The position numbers and the translations under genes were made by a program. Below, one piece after another: positions 26,376 to 35,108 of a stretch of 64,000 nt of DNA. This DNA comes from Candidatus Poribacteria bacterium (GTDB lineage: Bacteria; Poribacteria; WGA-4E; WGA-3G): the NCBI GenBank assembly GCA_028821605.1, contig JAPPFM010000018.1:1-64000 (forward strand), read 5' to 3'. The notes under the pieces were generated by a model, which worked only from the letters and a program-made list of their open reading frames with translations, did not search any database and was not told the origin of the DNA. The first letter of the stretch is position 1. Every line of letters begins with the position of its first letter.

Positions 26376-27328
26376 CCAAGCACTTTTTTGAGTGTTTCGG
26401 TGTCCAGATTCCCACCACTCATCACCATCACAACATGTTTCCCTGCCAATGTATGGGTGAGTTTATGCGCAGCTGCTATTGGCGACGCGCCTGCTCCTTC
26501 TGCAAGGTTGTGCGTCCATCGCAATGCCAAACGGATGCCTTCCTTAAGTTCGTCCTCGCTGAGCAATACCATATCGTGAATGCCCTTTTTAATAATGGAA
26601 AACGGCAACGAGAACGGCACACGGGTCGCGAGACCGTCCGCAATCGTATCGCAAGAATCGGTTTCTACGCACTGTCCGGTCTTCCAAGAGCGGTAGATAG
26701 CAGGGGCGTTTTCGGCTTGCACACCGATGACCTTGACCTTCGGATTAATCGCTTTCGCAACGGTGATAGCCCCGCAGCAACCGCTTCCACCACCGATGGG
26801 TACAATGATAGCATCCACATTCGGAAGGTTTTCAAAAATCTCAAGCGAATAGGTGCCGACACCGTGGAAGAGTCCCGGCTCCATACACGGATGAACGTAA
26901 TAAAGCCCGCGTTCCGCTTGGAGTGTTTCGCATAGGGCAAGTGCCTCGTCAAAATCGTTACCGTGCTCAATGAGTTCAGCACCAAACGCCCGCATTGCAC
27001 TATTCTTTTCGGGGTTATTTCCGTGTGGCACAACAACGGTAGCGTTAACACCAAATTGCGTCGCCGCATAAGCGATCGACTGTCCATGATTGCCACGGGT
27101 TGCCGTAAGCACGCCCTTTTCACGCTGTGCTTGTGGTAGGTGGTGCATGAAATTCAACCCGCCGCGCACCTTAAAACTCCCCGTTGGATGATGATTTTCG
27201 TGTTTGATGTATGCCTGAAATCCGAGTCGTTCGGATAATTCTGGATAATGAATTAAGGGTGTCTGTTTTAAAAACCGCGCCACGACCTTCCTCGCGGCAA
27301 TGATGTCTTGAAATTTAAGAGTTCTCAC
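26363..27328 (-). CDS. Threonine dehydratase-like PLP enzyme (fold type II)
   Basis: The 321-residue protein has the threonine/serine dehydratase pattern: KQTPLIHYPELSERLG, the PLP Lys K53 in TGSFKVRGG, RGNHGQSIAYAA, VVPHGNNPEKN, and the glycine loop PIGGGSGCCG near 180. There is no C-terminal ACT domain, so it is the catabolic or racemase-like type rather than biosynthetic IlvA. It could be threonine ammonia-lyase, serine racemase or a diaminopropionate-type enzyme; the sequence alone does not decide. Confidence 0.88.
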   Translation of the reverse strand: MRTLKFQDIIAARKVVARFLKQTPLIHYPELSERLGFQAYIKHENHHPTGSFKVRGGLNFMHHLPQAQREKGVLTATRGNHGQSIAYAATQFGVNATVVVPHGNNPEKNSAMRAFGAELIEHGNDFDEALALCETLQAERGLYYVHPCMEPGLFHGVGTYSLEIFENLPNVDAIIVPIGGGSGCCGAITVAKAINPKVKVIGVQAENAPAIYRSWKTGQCVETDSCDTIADGLATRVPFSLPFSIIKKGIHDMVLLSEDELKEGIRLALRWTHNLAEGAGASPIAAAHKLTHTLAGKHVVMVMSGGNLDTETLKKVLGYQL

Positions 27329-27346
27329 TTTTATTCCTTTAGTATA

Positions 27347-27420
27347 GTTGTCAGTTATCAGTTGTCAGAAAAGCATCTACTTACCCAGCCGAGAACTGAC
27401 AACCAAAAACTAATGACTCT
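27347..27420. repeat. Heptad inverted-repeat element
   Basis: TTGTCAGTTATCAGTTGTCAG on the left and GAGAACTGACAACC on the right are imperfect inverted copies of a 7-bp-period motif. The element lies just upstream of the dehydratase start and ends before the next promoter. Confidence 0.65.
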
Positions 27421-27433
27421 AAAAAATAGCATC

Positions 27434-27462
27434 TTGTAAACCTAAAAAATCTATGCTAATAT
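27434..27462 (+). promoter_or_regulatory. Candidate promoter for the 27517 gene
   Basis: TTGTAA (27434-27439) and TAATAT (27457-27462) are 17 bp apart. The -10 is 55 nt upstream of the ATG. Both boxes deviate from consensus. Confidence 0.4.
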
Positions 27463-27516
27463 GATAACATATCTTAACGCGCATATCAAAACGAATCGCA
27501 GCGAAAGGAAACGCAC

Positions 27517-28458
27517 ATGGCACAAGAATGGCACTCCACACAACTTGAAATTGACGAAACTGATGACCTCATCGAAGTCTGCTATGAAAATGGATGGACA
27601 GATGGACTCCCCGTCGTTCCACCGACCTCTGAGCGCGTTGAACGGATGCTCAGTGCGACAGATCGGGATCCAGATGAACTCATTGCAGCAGTCCCACCCA
27701 AATGGGGCAGAGCCACAGTTGAGAAAGTTGCAATCAACGCTGTTATGGCAGGATGCAAACCTGCGTATCTGCCGCTTATTCTCACCGCAGTAGAAGCGAT
27801 GACATCCGAACAGTTCAATCTCCACGGGGTCCAAGTCACGACTTCACATGTTGGACCGATGCTCCTTGTGAACGGACCTATTCGGAAAAAATTAGAAATC
27901 AACGATGGATTCAATCTCTTTGGGCAAGGGTGGCGTGCAAATGCAACCATCGGTCGCACGCTGAGACTTGTTTGCACCAATATCGGCGGGGCATTGCCCG
28001 GTGAACTCGACCGCGCCGCATTCGGGCACGCCGGAAAATACACGTGTTGTATCGCTGAAAAAGAGGAAGCGAGTCCTTGGGAACCCTTGCATACCGAACG
28101 CGGGTTTCAAGCGGACGACAGTACTATCACCGTTTTCGCCGCCGCCGGTCCTCAAACCGTCAACGATCACGGTAATAACACCGCAGAAGGCATCCTCAAC
28201 ACAATCGCCCAGAATATTGCCGCTCCGGGGAACAGCAGCGGAGAGACTCTTCTCGTCATAGGCGTTGAGCATGCAAAAACAATCTCAGAAGATGGATTCA
28301 GTAGAGCTGACATCCGGCAGTACGTCGCTGACACGACAAAACAATATTCGGAAGGAGACCTACTGCTCATAGTAGCTGGCGGCCCGGCAGGTAGGTGGAC
28401 CATCGTTGTTCCGGGTTGGGGTTCACCGACTTCGCGTGCTGTTACATTGACGGTGTAG
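27517..28458 (+). CDS. Conserved protein of unknown function (DGLPVVPPT family)
   Basis: The 313-residue protein has no domain I can name. It carries the string NGWTDGLPVVPPTSERV, then VEKVAINAVMAGCKPAYLP, FNLHGVQVTTSHVGP, GINDG/GQGWRANATIGRTLRL, ALPGELDRAAFGHAGK and ASPWEPLHTERGF. From memory, such proteins occur in many soil and marine genomes, sometimes near UGSC-motif selenoproteins; no such gene is visible here. AAAGGAAA lies 6 nt before the ATG. A conserved Cys pair (CC in YTCCIAEKE) and many Gly/Asn residues suggest an enzyme. It stands alone between the dehydratase and the CBS genes. Confidence 0.7.
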   Translation: MAQEWHSTQLEIDETDDLIEVCYENGWTDGLPVVPPTSERVERMLSATDRDPDELIAAVPPKWGRATVEKVAINAVMAGCKPAYLPLILTAVEAMTSEQFNLHGVQVTTSHVGPMLLVNGPIRKKLEINDGFNLFGQGWRANATIGRTLRLVCTNIGGALPGELDRAAFGHAGKYTCCIAEKEEASPWEPLHTERGFQADDSTITVFAAAGPQTVNDHGNNTAEGILNTIAQNIAAPGNSSGETLLVIGVEHAKTISEDGFSRADIRQYVADTTKQYSEGDLLLIVAGGPAGRWTIVVPGWGSPTSRAVTLTV

Positions 28459-28520
28459 ACGCTGGGTAAACCGAGATTGAAGTTACAAAATTCAGGTGGA
28501 ATTTTTTCCTGAAAATATTT

Positions 28521-28549
28521 TTGCAAATCGTCAAAAAATGTGGTATCCT
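28521..28549 (+). promoter_or_regulatory. Candidate sigma70 promoter for the CBS genes
   Basis: TTGCAA (28521-28526) and TATCCT (28544-28549) are 17 bp apart, 66 nt upstream of the first CBS gene's ATG. Confidence 0.55.
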
Positions 28550-28614
28550 TTTTAAGCAAAGAGAATAAGAAACTGAAATCTATTTTCTAACGTTATACTA
28601 AAGGAATAGATGCG

Positions 28615-29043
28615 ATGGACGCGAGAACGCTGTCTTTACCTATCAGCACTTTAGATTACAAACAACCTGCCACTGTGCAAGTCGGTTCCCCTGTTTCCGT
28701 TGTCATTGATATGATGCAAGAGGAAGGGCGAGGGTGCGTGCTTGTCGTTGATGAGGATGAACAGTTAGCTGGAATTATCACAGAACGAGATCTGCTCCAA
28801 CATGTGAGCGGTCAGCGCGCCGCACCGACGGAATTTAAGGTTGAACAGGTAATGACACCGGATCCTGAAACACTACGCGCCAGTGATCCGATTGCCTTCG
28901 CATTAAACTTGATGCACCTCGGGCACTTTCGGCATGTCCCCCTCTGCGTCTGGGATGACCAAGAAGAAGCTTATCCCATCGGCATAATTTCAACCCGCGA
29001 TATTCTCGAACATATCGCTATATTCATAGAAAATCAGGAATAG
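28615..29043 (+). CDS. CBS-domain pair protein
   Basis: The 142-residue protein is essentially one Bateman module: CBS1 (VGSPVSVVIDMMQEEGRGCVLVVDE...GIITERDLLQHV) and CBS2 (TPDPETLRASDPIAFALNLMHLGHFRHVPL...GIISTRDILEHI). Such stand-alone pairs sense adenine nucleotides or related ligands and act on partner proteins. It is followed after 11 nt by a second CBS pair and then by a 2-oxoacid:ferredoxin oxidoreductase, so the partner may be metabolic. Confidence 0.9.
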   Translation: MDARTLSLPISTLDYKQPATVQVGSPVSVVIDMMQEEGRGCVLVVDEDEQLAGIITERDLLQHVSGQRAAPTEFKVEQVMTPDPETLRASDPIAFALNLMHLGHFRHVPLCVWDDQEEAYPIGIISTRDILEHIAIFIENQE

Positions 29044-29054
29044 GAGGCGTAACC

Positions 29055-29588
29055 GTGCTGTACGACTTGGCAATTGATGAAGAATTAGAGCAGATGGACG
29101 AAGATGCTGCGTTAAAGGCATGGAGCGCGCAAGAAATTCAGATTTTGCTTAAAGATCTGATGCGTCCTATTGTCACCATTGATATCAACTGTAGCACAAA
29201 CGAAGCAATTGACCTGCTCTTAGCACACAAAATCGGTGCAGCACCTGTTGTGGAGAACGGCAGGCTCCGTGGGATTTTTAGTGAACGAGACGTGTTAAAC
29301 AAAATTCTCAACAAGCAAGTTGGAGACTTAGACCACATCGGCGTTGAAGAATTCATGATAGCAGATCCACAGACAGCACAACCAGAAGACTCACTGAATA
29401 CCGCCATTCTCTATATGGCGCGCGGTGGCTATCGCCACGTTCCTATTGTTGATACCGAGAATCGTCCCCTCGGCATGGTATCCATTCGTGACGCGATCTC
29501 CTATCTCGTAGAAGAATTTCCGCAAGAGGTCTTAACGCTACCTCCGAAACCCGTTCGAGATGCCTTTAAAGCCCGTGAGGGAGCGTAG
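29055..29588 (+). CDS. CBS-domain pair protein
   Basis: The 177-residue protein begins at GTG after AGGAGGCGTAACC and has a short acidic helix before two CBS repeats (LMRPIVTIDINCSTNEAIDLLLAHKIGAAPVVE...GIFSERDVLNKIL and FMIADPQTAQPEDSLNTAILYMARGGYRHVPIVD...GMVSIRDAISYLV). It is transcribed with the shorter CBS protein 11 nt upstream. Two ligand-binding pairs in tandem suggest a heteromeric sensor; that is inference. Confidence 0.9.
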   Translation: MLYDLAIDEELEQMDEDAALKAWSAQEIQILLKDLMRPIVTIDINCSTNEAIDLLLAHKIGAAPVVENGRLRGIFSERDVLNKILNKQVGDLDHIGVEEFMIADPQTAQPEDSLNTAILYMARGGYRHVPIVDTENRPLGMVSIRDAISYLVEEFPQEVLTLPPKPVRDAFKAREGA

Positions 29589-29708
29589 ATGTTTTTTAAA
29601 ATTTTATATTTTTCAGGTGCAGTTTCCGAGCGCGAACCCTATGTTTGAATATCCTGAAGGCGCGCCTCTCAAGCGGACACCTATCATAGAAAAAAGGAAA
29701 CGATTGTA

Positions 29709-31562
29709 ATGCGTAAGCCAGTAGAGCAAATTGAGGAAGCGACAATTCTATTTGCTGGCGACTCCGGCGATGGGTCACAGACCATTGGCACGCAAATGAC
29801 AGAAACCACCGCCCTCATTGGTAACGATGTCGCTACACTCCCCGATTACCCCGCCGAGATTCGCGCACCTGCAGGATCGTTAGCAGGGGTGTCCGGGTTC
29901 CAACTTCACTTCTCAAGCGAACAGATTCACACCCCTGGAGATCTTTGCGATGTCCTCGTCGCAATGAACCCCGCTGCCTTAAAGGTTCACCTCAATAAAC
30001 TTAAACCCAACGGTATCCTCATTGTAAATGTCGATAATTTTGCAGACCGTAATCTACGCCTCGCGGGGTATGAAAGTAATCCACTTGAAGACGATGCCCT
30101 TACAAAATATCAAGTTTTCAAAGTCGAACTCACGCAGCTCACCCGAAAAGCACTCGAAACAACGAACTTGACAACAGGAGAAATTGATCGGTGTAAAAAC
30201 TTTTTCGCACTCGGTATGATCCTTTGGTTCTACAATCGTCCGATGGAATACACGATGAAGTGGATCAAGGTGAAGTTCGCTAAAAAACCTGAGTACATTG
30301 AATCAAACATCCTTGCACTCCGCGCAGGAAATACCTATTGCGAAGCCACTGAACAGTTTGCTGTCTCCTATGATGTCAAGCCAGCTGTTTTTGAACCCGG
30401 CACTTACCGAAATATTGAGGGCAATATGGCAACAGTGCTGGGACTTGTCGCAGCTTCACATCAATCCGGTTTACCGCTTGTGTACGGCAGTTACCCGATA
30501 ACGCCCGCCAGTGATATTCTCCACGGGCTCGCCCAGTACCGAAATTTCGGGGTCGTCACAATGCAGATGGAAGATGAAATCGCCGCCGTTGGGGTTGCAA
30601 TCGGTGCTGCCTTTAGTGGTGCGCTCGGCGTTACCGGTAGTAGTGGCCCGGGTCTCGCACTCAAATCGGAGGCGATTAATCTCGCCATGATTGCCGAACT
30701 CCCAATCGTGATATGTAACATTCAGCGTGCAGGTCCTTCAACGGGAATGCCAACAAAAACAGAACAATCGGACTTGTTGCAAATGTTTTATGGCAGGAAC
30801 GGCGAATCGCCCGTTCCGATCATTGCCTCGTCTCGTCCTTATGACTGTTTTGAGGCGGTCTATGAAGCCTGCCGTATCGCCGTGAAATATAGGACACCGG
30901 TGATCTTTCTCTCCGATCTCTACATCGGGATGGGAGCTGAGCCGTGGAAAATCCCTCAACTCTCCGAATTACCAGAAATTAGAGCAAACTTTGCAGTGAG
31001 TGCAGATACCAATAATGGATTTGAACCTTATCTACGCGATCCGAAGACTTTGGCGCGTCCGTGGGCAAAACCCGGCACCTCCGGCTTAGAGCACCGCATC
31101 GGCGGTTTAGAGAAATCAGATGTGACGGGACACGTCAGTTACGATGCCGAAAACCACGAGAAAATGGTGGAAATCCGAGCAGAAAAGGTTGCTCGCATCG
31201 CGGATGACATTCCACCTACCGAGATATTTGGAGCACAGGAAGGCGAAATTCTCCTGCTGGGTTGGGGTGGCACCTACGGCGCAATCCGAACCGTAGTGGA
31301 AAACTGCGTTGCTGAAGGACTCCCGATAGGACACGTGCATCTCCGGCATCTCAATCCTTTCCCAAATGACTTAGACGACATTCTACAGAGATTCAAAAAG
31401 ATTTTAATTCCCGAACTCAACAGCGGTCAGCTCCTCCAACTCATTCGTAGCACCTATCTCATCAATGCAGTCGGACTTAACAAGGTGCAAGGACAACCCT
31501 TCCACGTTTTTGAGTTGCATGCCAAAATTGACGAAATACTTAAAGAAATAGGACATCTTTAG
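29709..31562 (+). CDS. korA: 2-oxoacid:ferredoxin oxidoreductase, fused gamma-alpha subunit
   Basis: The enzyme oxidatively decarboxylates 2-oxoglutarate (or another 2-oxoacid) to acyl-CoA, reducing ferredoxin. The 617-residue subunit has the N-terminal gamma domain (LFAGDSGDGSQTIGTQMTETTALIG, DYPAEIRAPAG) fused to the alpha domain (YPITPASDILHGLAQYRNFGVVTMQMEDEIAAVGVAIGAAFSGALGVTGSSGPG, IQRAGPSTGMPTKTEQSDL is spread over 240-360). The alpha-plus-beta arrangement matches KorAB types; substrate is assigned by length and layout only. It precedes the beta subunit by 27 nt. Confidence 0.9.
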   Translation: MRKPVEQIEEATILFAGDSGDGSQTIGTQMTETTALIGNDVATLPDYPAEIRAPAGSLAGVSGFQLHFSSEQIHTPGDLCDVLVAMNPAALKVHLNKLKPNGILIVNVDNFADRNLRLAGYESNPLEDDALTKYQVFKVELTQLTRKALETTNLTTGEIDRCKNFFALGMILWFYNRPMEYTMKWIKVKFAKKPEYIESNILALRAGNTYCEATEQFAVSYDVKPAVFEPGTYRNIEGNMATVLGLVAASHQSGLPLVYGSYPITPASDILHGLAQYRNFGVVTMQMEDEIAAVGVAIGAAFSGALGVTGSSGPGLALKSEAINLAMIAELPIVICNIQRAGPSTGMPTKTEQSDLLQMFYGRNGESPVPIIASSRPYDCFEAVYEACRIAVKYRTPVIFLSDLYIGMGAEPWKIPQLSELPEIRANFAVSADTNNGFEPYLRDPKTLARPWAKPGTSGLEHRIGGLEKSDVTGHVSYDAENHEKMVEIRAEKVARIADDIPPTEIFGAQEGEILLLGWGGTYGAIRTVVENCVAEGLPIGHVHLRHLNPFPNDLDDILQRFKKILIPELNSGQLLQLIRSTYLINAVGLNKVQGQPFHVFELHAKIDEILKEIGHL

Positions 31563-31589
31563 TCTCAAACGCCAAAGGGGTAACACACT

Positions 31590-32639
31590 ATGAAAAGGAA
31601 AAGAACTTCTCGCATCCCCGCCGGGGCACCGACTCTCACAAGAGCGGATTTTAAATCCGATCAAGACACACGCTGGTGCCCGGGTTGCGGCGACTATTCA
31701 ATTCTTACCCAGACACAACACATCATGCCTGAACTCGGCATCCCAAAGGAAAACATCGTCTTTATTTCTGGCATCGGGTGTTCAAGCCGATTCCCATACT
31801 ACATGAACACCTACGGTTTTCACACCATTCATGGTAGAGCACCTACCATCGCCTCTGGCGTGAAAATGGCGAACCCTGACCTCTCTGTATGGGTTATCAC
31901 GGGTGACGGCGATGCACTTTCAATCGGGGGCAACCACTTCATCCACTTGATGCGCCGGAATTTTGACATCAACGTGCTGCTGTTCAACAACCGTGTCTAC
32001 GGGCTCACAAAGGGACAATATTCACCGACATCTGAACGAGGCCACCAAATGTATCAGTCCAATCCACTCGGCTCATTGGACACCCCTTTTAATCCTATCA
32101 GTCTTGCACTGGCTTCGGGTGCTACGTTCGTGGCACGTTCTGTTGACATAGATTCAGGACACCTGCGTCCCATGCTTAAGGCCGCCTTTGAACATAAAGG
32201 CACCTCTTTCATCGAAATCTATCAAAACTGCCACATCTATAACGACGATACCTTCAAACTATACAGAGAAAAAGAGCTTAAAGCCGACAATACGGTGCGT
32301 CTGGAACACGGCGAACCTCTCGTTTTCGGTGCGGAAAGTGATAAGGGTATCCGACTTAACGGTTTCCAGCCTGAAGTCGTTGACCTCACAGACGGCGAGC
32401 ACACCATTGATGACCTCATCGTCCACGACCAATACGCCGAGGATACTACCTTAGCAAACTTCCTCTCGGGGATGAGCGACACACCTGACATGCCACATCC
32501 GATGGGTATCTTTCGCAGTGTTCGTCACCCCTGCTACGAGGATCTGATGACAAACCAAGTCCGCACTGCCAAAGAACGCATGGGCGACGGTGACCTTGAG
32601 GCACTCCTCAACGATGGCGAAACATGGACCGTGTCATAG
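31590..32639 (+). CDS. korB: 2-oxoacid:ferredoxin oxidoreductase, beta subunit
   Basis: The 349-residue thiamine-pyrophosphate-binding subunit has WCPGCGDYSIL (first Cys pair of the [4Fe-4S] site), SGIGCSSRFPYYMN (next Cys), the TPP motif GDGDALSIGGNHFIHLMRRN with NNRVYGLTKGQYSPTS, and TIHGRAPTIASGVK. No C-terminal ferredoxin domain is present. Together with korA it forms the catalytic pair. It follows the CBS pair genes, which could regulate the enzyme or its expression. Gene symbol by analogy. Confidence 0.92.
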   Translation: MKRKRTSRIPAGAPTLTRADFKSDQDTRWCPGCGDYSILTQTQHIMPELGIPKENIVFISGIGCSSRFPYYMNTYGFHTIHGRAPTIASGVKMANPDLSVWVITGDGDALSIGGNHFIHLMRRNFDINVLLFNNRVYGLTKGQYSPTSERGHQMYQSNPLGSLDTPFNPISLALASGATFVARSVDIDSGHLRPMLKAAFEHKGTSFIEIYQNCHIYNDDTFKLYREKELKADNTVRLEHGEPLVFGAESDKGIRLNGFQPEVVDLTDGEHTIDDLIVHDQYAEDTTLANFLSGMSDTPDMPHPMGIFRSVRHPCYEDLMTNQVRTAKERMGDGDLEALLNDGETWTVS

Positions 32640-32797
32640 GACTGATTTACACCCTGACGCGTTGTAGGACAGACAGTGCTAACAAACGTCTTCAATCCGT
32701 GAATATGTTCCTTCGGTTCGTTCAACGACTCAAGTGGCAGTCTGAAGTCGCAACTTCTCAAAGCTGATTGGCTGCCTAATTTGGGAGGACCCCGACC

Positions 32798-33571
32798 ATG
32801 AAGATTTACATTCTAACCGACTTAGAAGGTGTCGCGATGGTATCCCGCTTCAGTCAAACCCGTGAAGAGGGTCCCCAGAAACAGACAGCCATGAAATTGC
32901 TGACACAAGAGGTAAATGCTGCTGTTGATGGCATTCTTGATGTGGATTCGGACGCAGAAATCGTCGTCTGGGATGGACACGGGACTGGCGGGATTGATGT
33001 AGCCGAATTTCATCCCAAGGCGAAACTAATTGCGCGGGGTCCCATTCGTCCCCCTTACTATCTTGACGCAACCTATGACGTACTCTTCTTCTTAGGACAG
33101 CACGCCATGGCAGGCACGCCAAACGCCCCGTTGAGCCATACATATTCCTCGTTATCAATTGAATACTACAAACTCAACGGTGAAATGATCGGAGAATTCG
33201 GATGCCGTGCAGCACTCGCAGGCACTTTCGATGTTCCAACGGTTTTCATCTCTGGCGACGATAAAGCAGTTGCGGAAGCGAAGCAGCTTATCCCCGGCAT
33301 TTATGGTGTTGAAACCAAACAGGGACTCGGACAGGAACTTGCGTTACATCTATCGCCGCAACGGTCGCGAGAATTGATTCGAGAAACTGCTGCGGATGCC
33401 TGCCGAAATATCTCTGAGATTGCTCCATTGAAAATCGATCCGCCTTACGAGTTTGAAGTCCGAGTCCTTGAAGGTAAATCAATTGACGGGTATCTGAAAC
33501 GGGGTGCGATGAAGATTGATGATCGCACCGTTCGCTGGCATAGCGATGACCTGTGCGCCCTGTCTATTTAA
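32798..33571 (+). CDS. M55-family D-aminopeptidase (DppA-like)
   Basis: The 257-residue protein matches the M55 zinc peptidase fold: MKIYILTDLEGVAMV with the metal-binding Asp and Glu, WDGHGTGGIDVAEFHPKAKLI, LGQHAMAGTPNAPLSHTYSS and GEFGCRAALAGTFDVPTVFISGDD. These enzymes hydrolyse D-amino-acid dipeptides and related compounds. GGGAGG lies about 10 nt before the ATG. It stands alone between the kor and LamG genes. Confidence 0.92.
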   Translation: MKIYILTDLEGVAMVSRFSQTREEGPQKQTAMKLLTQEVNAAVDGILDVDSDAEIVVWDGHGTGGIDVAEFHPKAKLIARGPIRPPYYLDATYDVLFFLGQHAMAGTPNAPLSHTYSSLSIEYYKLNGEMIGEFGCRAALAGTFDVPTVFISGDDKAVAEAKQLIPGIYGVETKQGLGQELALHLSPQRSRELIRETAADACRNISEIAPLKIDPPYEFEVRVLEGKSIDGYLKRGAMKIDDRTVRWHSDDLCALSI

Positions 33572-33747
33572 CATACCAAATTAGAACACACCTCTCCAAT
33601 TCAGTATCCTAAACAACCTCTGTTCATTCCCCGCATGTGTTACCATACGTCCGGCGGTGGGTCCTTGTTCACTGACGAACTGTCCACATATTTTCGGATT
33701 TTACTATAATGACTTAACCGATACACTTGCTTTCCCGTAAAATAATA
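33572..33747. other. Intergenic region, 5' part
   Basis: I see no coding frame, repeat or structured element here. The promoter and palindrome of the downstream LamG gene begin at 33748. Confidence 0.5.
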
Positions 33748-33776
33748 TTGACAAATTCACCTATAGTTCATACAAT
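33748..33776 (+). promoter_or_regulatory. Candidate sigma70 promoter for the LamG gene
   Basis: TTGACA (33748-33753) matches the -35 consensus and TACAAT (33771-33776) differs from TATAAT by one base; the spacer is 17 bp. It gives a leader of about 180 nt before the ATG. Confidence 0.7.
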
Positions 33777-33814
33777 TTGGCAAACTTTAGGACTTACGCA
33801 AATTCGCTTTCATC

Positions 33815-33880
33815 GCAGGTGAAGTTTGCAACCACATCTTCTATGAGGGTAGCAACACTCGGTTAGGACCTCTCACCTGC
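33815..33880. promoter_or_regulatory. Inverted repeat in the LamG leader
   Basis: GCAGGTGA (33815-33822) and TCACCTGC (33873-33880) are perfect inverted copies 50 bp apart inside the predicted leader. They could form a long-range stem or a split operator. Nearby TAGGACTTACGCA resembles a motif at 54120. Confidence 0.4.
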
Positions 33881-33962
33881 AATCGCATGGTATGCGTAAT
33901 TACTTGTGTTTTGGAACAGTAGCGTTTTGAAAATACACGCTTGCATAGTAAGGAGAACACTA

Positions 33963-34802
33963 ATGAAAACTTCTTTTATGTTCAGATTTTTGATGTTAGG
34001 TTTAATGTTGACAGGAGTGACACTGACAAGCTACGCACAGAGCGTTAGTGACGCAGATCTCATTATTTACTATAGTTTCAACGAGGACACCCAGGATGGG
34101 GATGATGTCCTTGATGGATCCGGCAACGGGAATCATGGTTTCCTCCACGGCGATGATTTACAGATTGTATCAGGCAAAGTGGGAGGGGCTATGGAGCTCC
34201 CGGGGAATGCCTCCCAATACATTTCGGTGCGGGAGCACATGTACGCAGAACCCTTCGCGGAAATAACCCTCGCTGTTTGGGTTAAGACGAGCGTAAGAGG
34301 GATGGTCGCTTCGTGGGATCGAAGTGAATTCTTCCGTTTCGCTGTAGGCGATGATGTCGGCGGAAACAACGGAACAACTTTCGTGGCTTTCGACACTTGT
34401 TGCCCGTGTTGCCATGACTGGTTCGGGAAAACAGATGTCGCCGACGATCAGTGGCACCATATAGCCGCAACCTTTGATGGTCAAATGAAACGTATCTATG
34501 TTGATGGGAAGTTAGATGACCAAATTGAGGCACCGGCAGAAGTCATCGGTGCTGGCGCTGCACGGTTCGGGTTCATCGGGATCGGTTCGGAGGCAGGTGC
34601 GTTTGATGCTAATGTCGGACCTACATGGGCATACAATGGGCTTTTGGACGAGTTCCTACTGTTCCATCGACCACTCAGTGAAGATGAGATTGCACATCTC
34701 GCCACTGCACCTGAAGACCCGTTTGTCGATGCAACAACCAGCGTTGACCCCACTGACAAAGTGAGTACAACATGGGGTAGCTTGAAGTCTGCGTATAAGT
34801 AA
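33963..34802 (+). CDS. Secreted LamG (concanavalin A-like) domain protein
   Basis: The 279-residue protein has a signal peptide (MKTSFMFRFLMLGLMLTGVTLTSYAQS; cleavage after AQS or nearby). It is followed by a LamG/concanavalin A-like lectin fold: LIIYYSFNEDTQDGDDVLDGSGNGNHG, ITLAVWVKTSVRGMVAS, WHHIAATFDGQMKRIYVDGKL and WAYNGLLDEFLLFHRPLSEDEI. Such secreted or surface proteins bind glycans. The ATG at 33963 follows AAGGAGAA by 6 nt; the longer frame from 33906 is rejected because it precedes the signal peptide. The last 25 residues lie beyond the fold and are polar. Confidence 0.86.
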   Translation: MKTSFMFRFLMLGLMLTGVTLTSYAQSVSDADLIIYYSFNEDTQDGDDVLDGSGNGNHGFLHGDDLQIVSGKVGGAMELPGNASQYISVREHMYAEPFAEITLAVWVKTSVRGMVASWDRSEFFRFAVGDDVGGNNGTTFVAFDTCCPCCHDWFGKTDVADDQWHHIAATFDGQMKRIYVDGKLDDQIEAPAEVIGAGAARFGFIGIGSEAGAFDANVGPTWAYNGLLDEFLLFHRPLSEDEIAHLATAPEDPFVDATTSVDPTDKVSTTWGSLKSAYK

Positions 34803-34840
34803 ATCAGGCGTTTTTGTGAACTAAAGATTCATCATTAATA

Positions 34841-34974
34841 GAGGGTGGTCCATAACTGTTCAGTGTAGTTTTCCGCTCGTAGTCGCGCGGGATCGTTTTC
34901 TGGTCTTCAGAGGCTGATTACTCTTTCACGCGCTCCTTACATTCGGAAACTGCTCTGATTTATGAACCACCCTC
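34841..34974. mobile_element. MITE-like inverted-repeat element (134 bp)
   Basis: GAGGGTGGTCCATAAC (34841-34856) and TTATGAACCACCCTC (ending 34974) are imperfect inverted copies (14/16) that bound 134 bp without a gene. A second set of weakly inverted motifs follows (ACGGATT and AATCCGT at about 35010-35060). The element lies between the LamG gene and the TPR remnant. Confidence 0.5.
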
Positions 34975-35079
34975 AATAAATTTCTGAATTGCAGATTCAC
35001 AGATTTTACGGATTTTTAAGCTCGCGTCATCCCTGTAATTCCAGACAATCCGTGATTCAGATTTCCTTCTAAATTGAGA

Positions 35080-35108
35080 TTGACAAACTCATTTGTCAGT
35101 TGTATAAT
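35080..35108 (+). promoter_or_regulatory. Consensus sigma70 promoter with internal palindrome
   Basis: TTGACA (35080-35085) and TATAAT (35103-35108) match consensus exactly with a 17-bp spacer. The spacer region contains TGACAAA-CTCA-TTTGTCA (35081-35098), a perfect 7-bp inverted repeat that overlaps the -35 and would block polymerase if bound. Confidence 0.75.

Noticed and set aside
28615-29588. CBS genes as a single split gene
   Set aside because: Each has its own start, ribosome site and complete CBS pair, so they are two genes.
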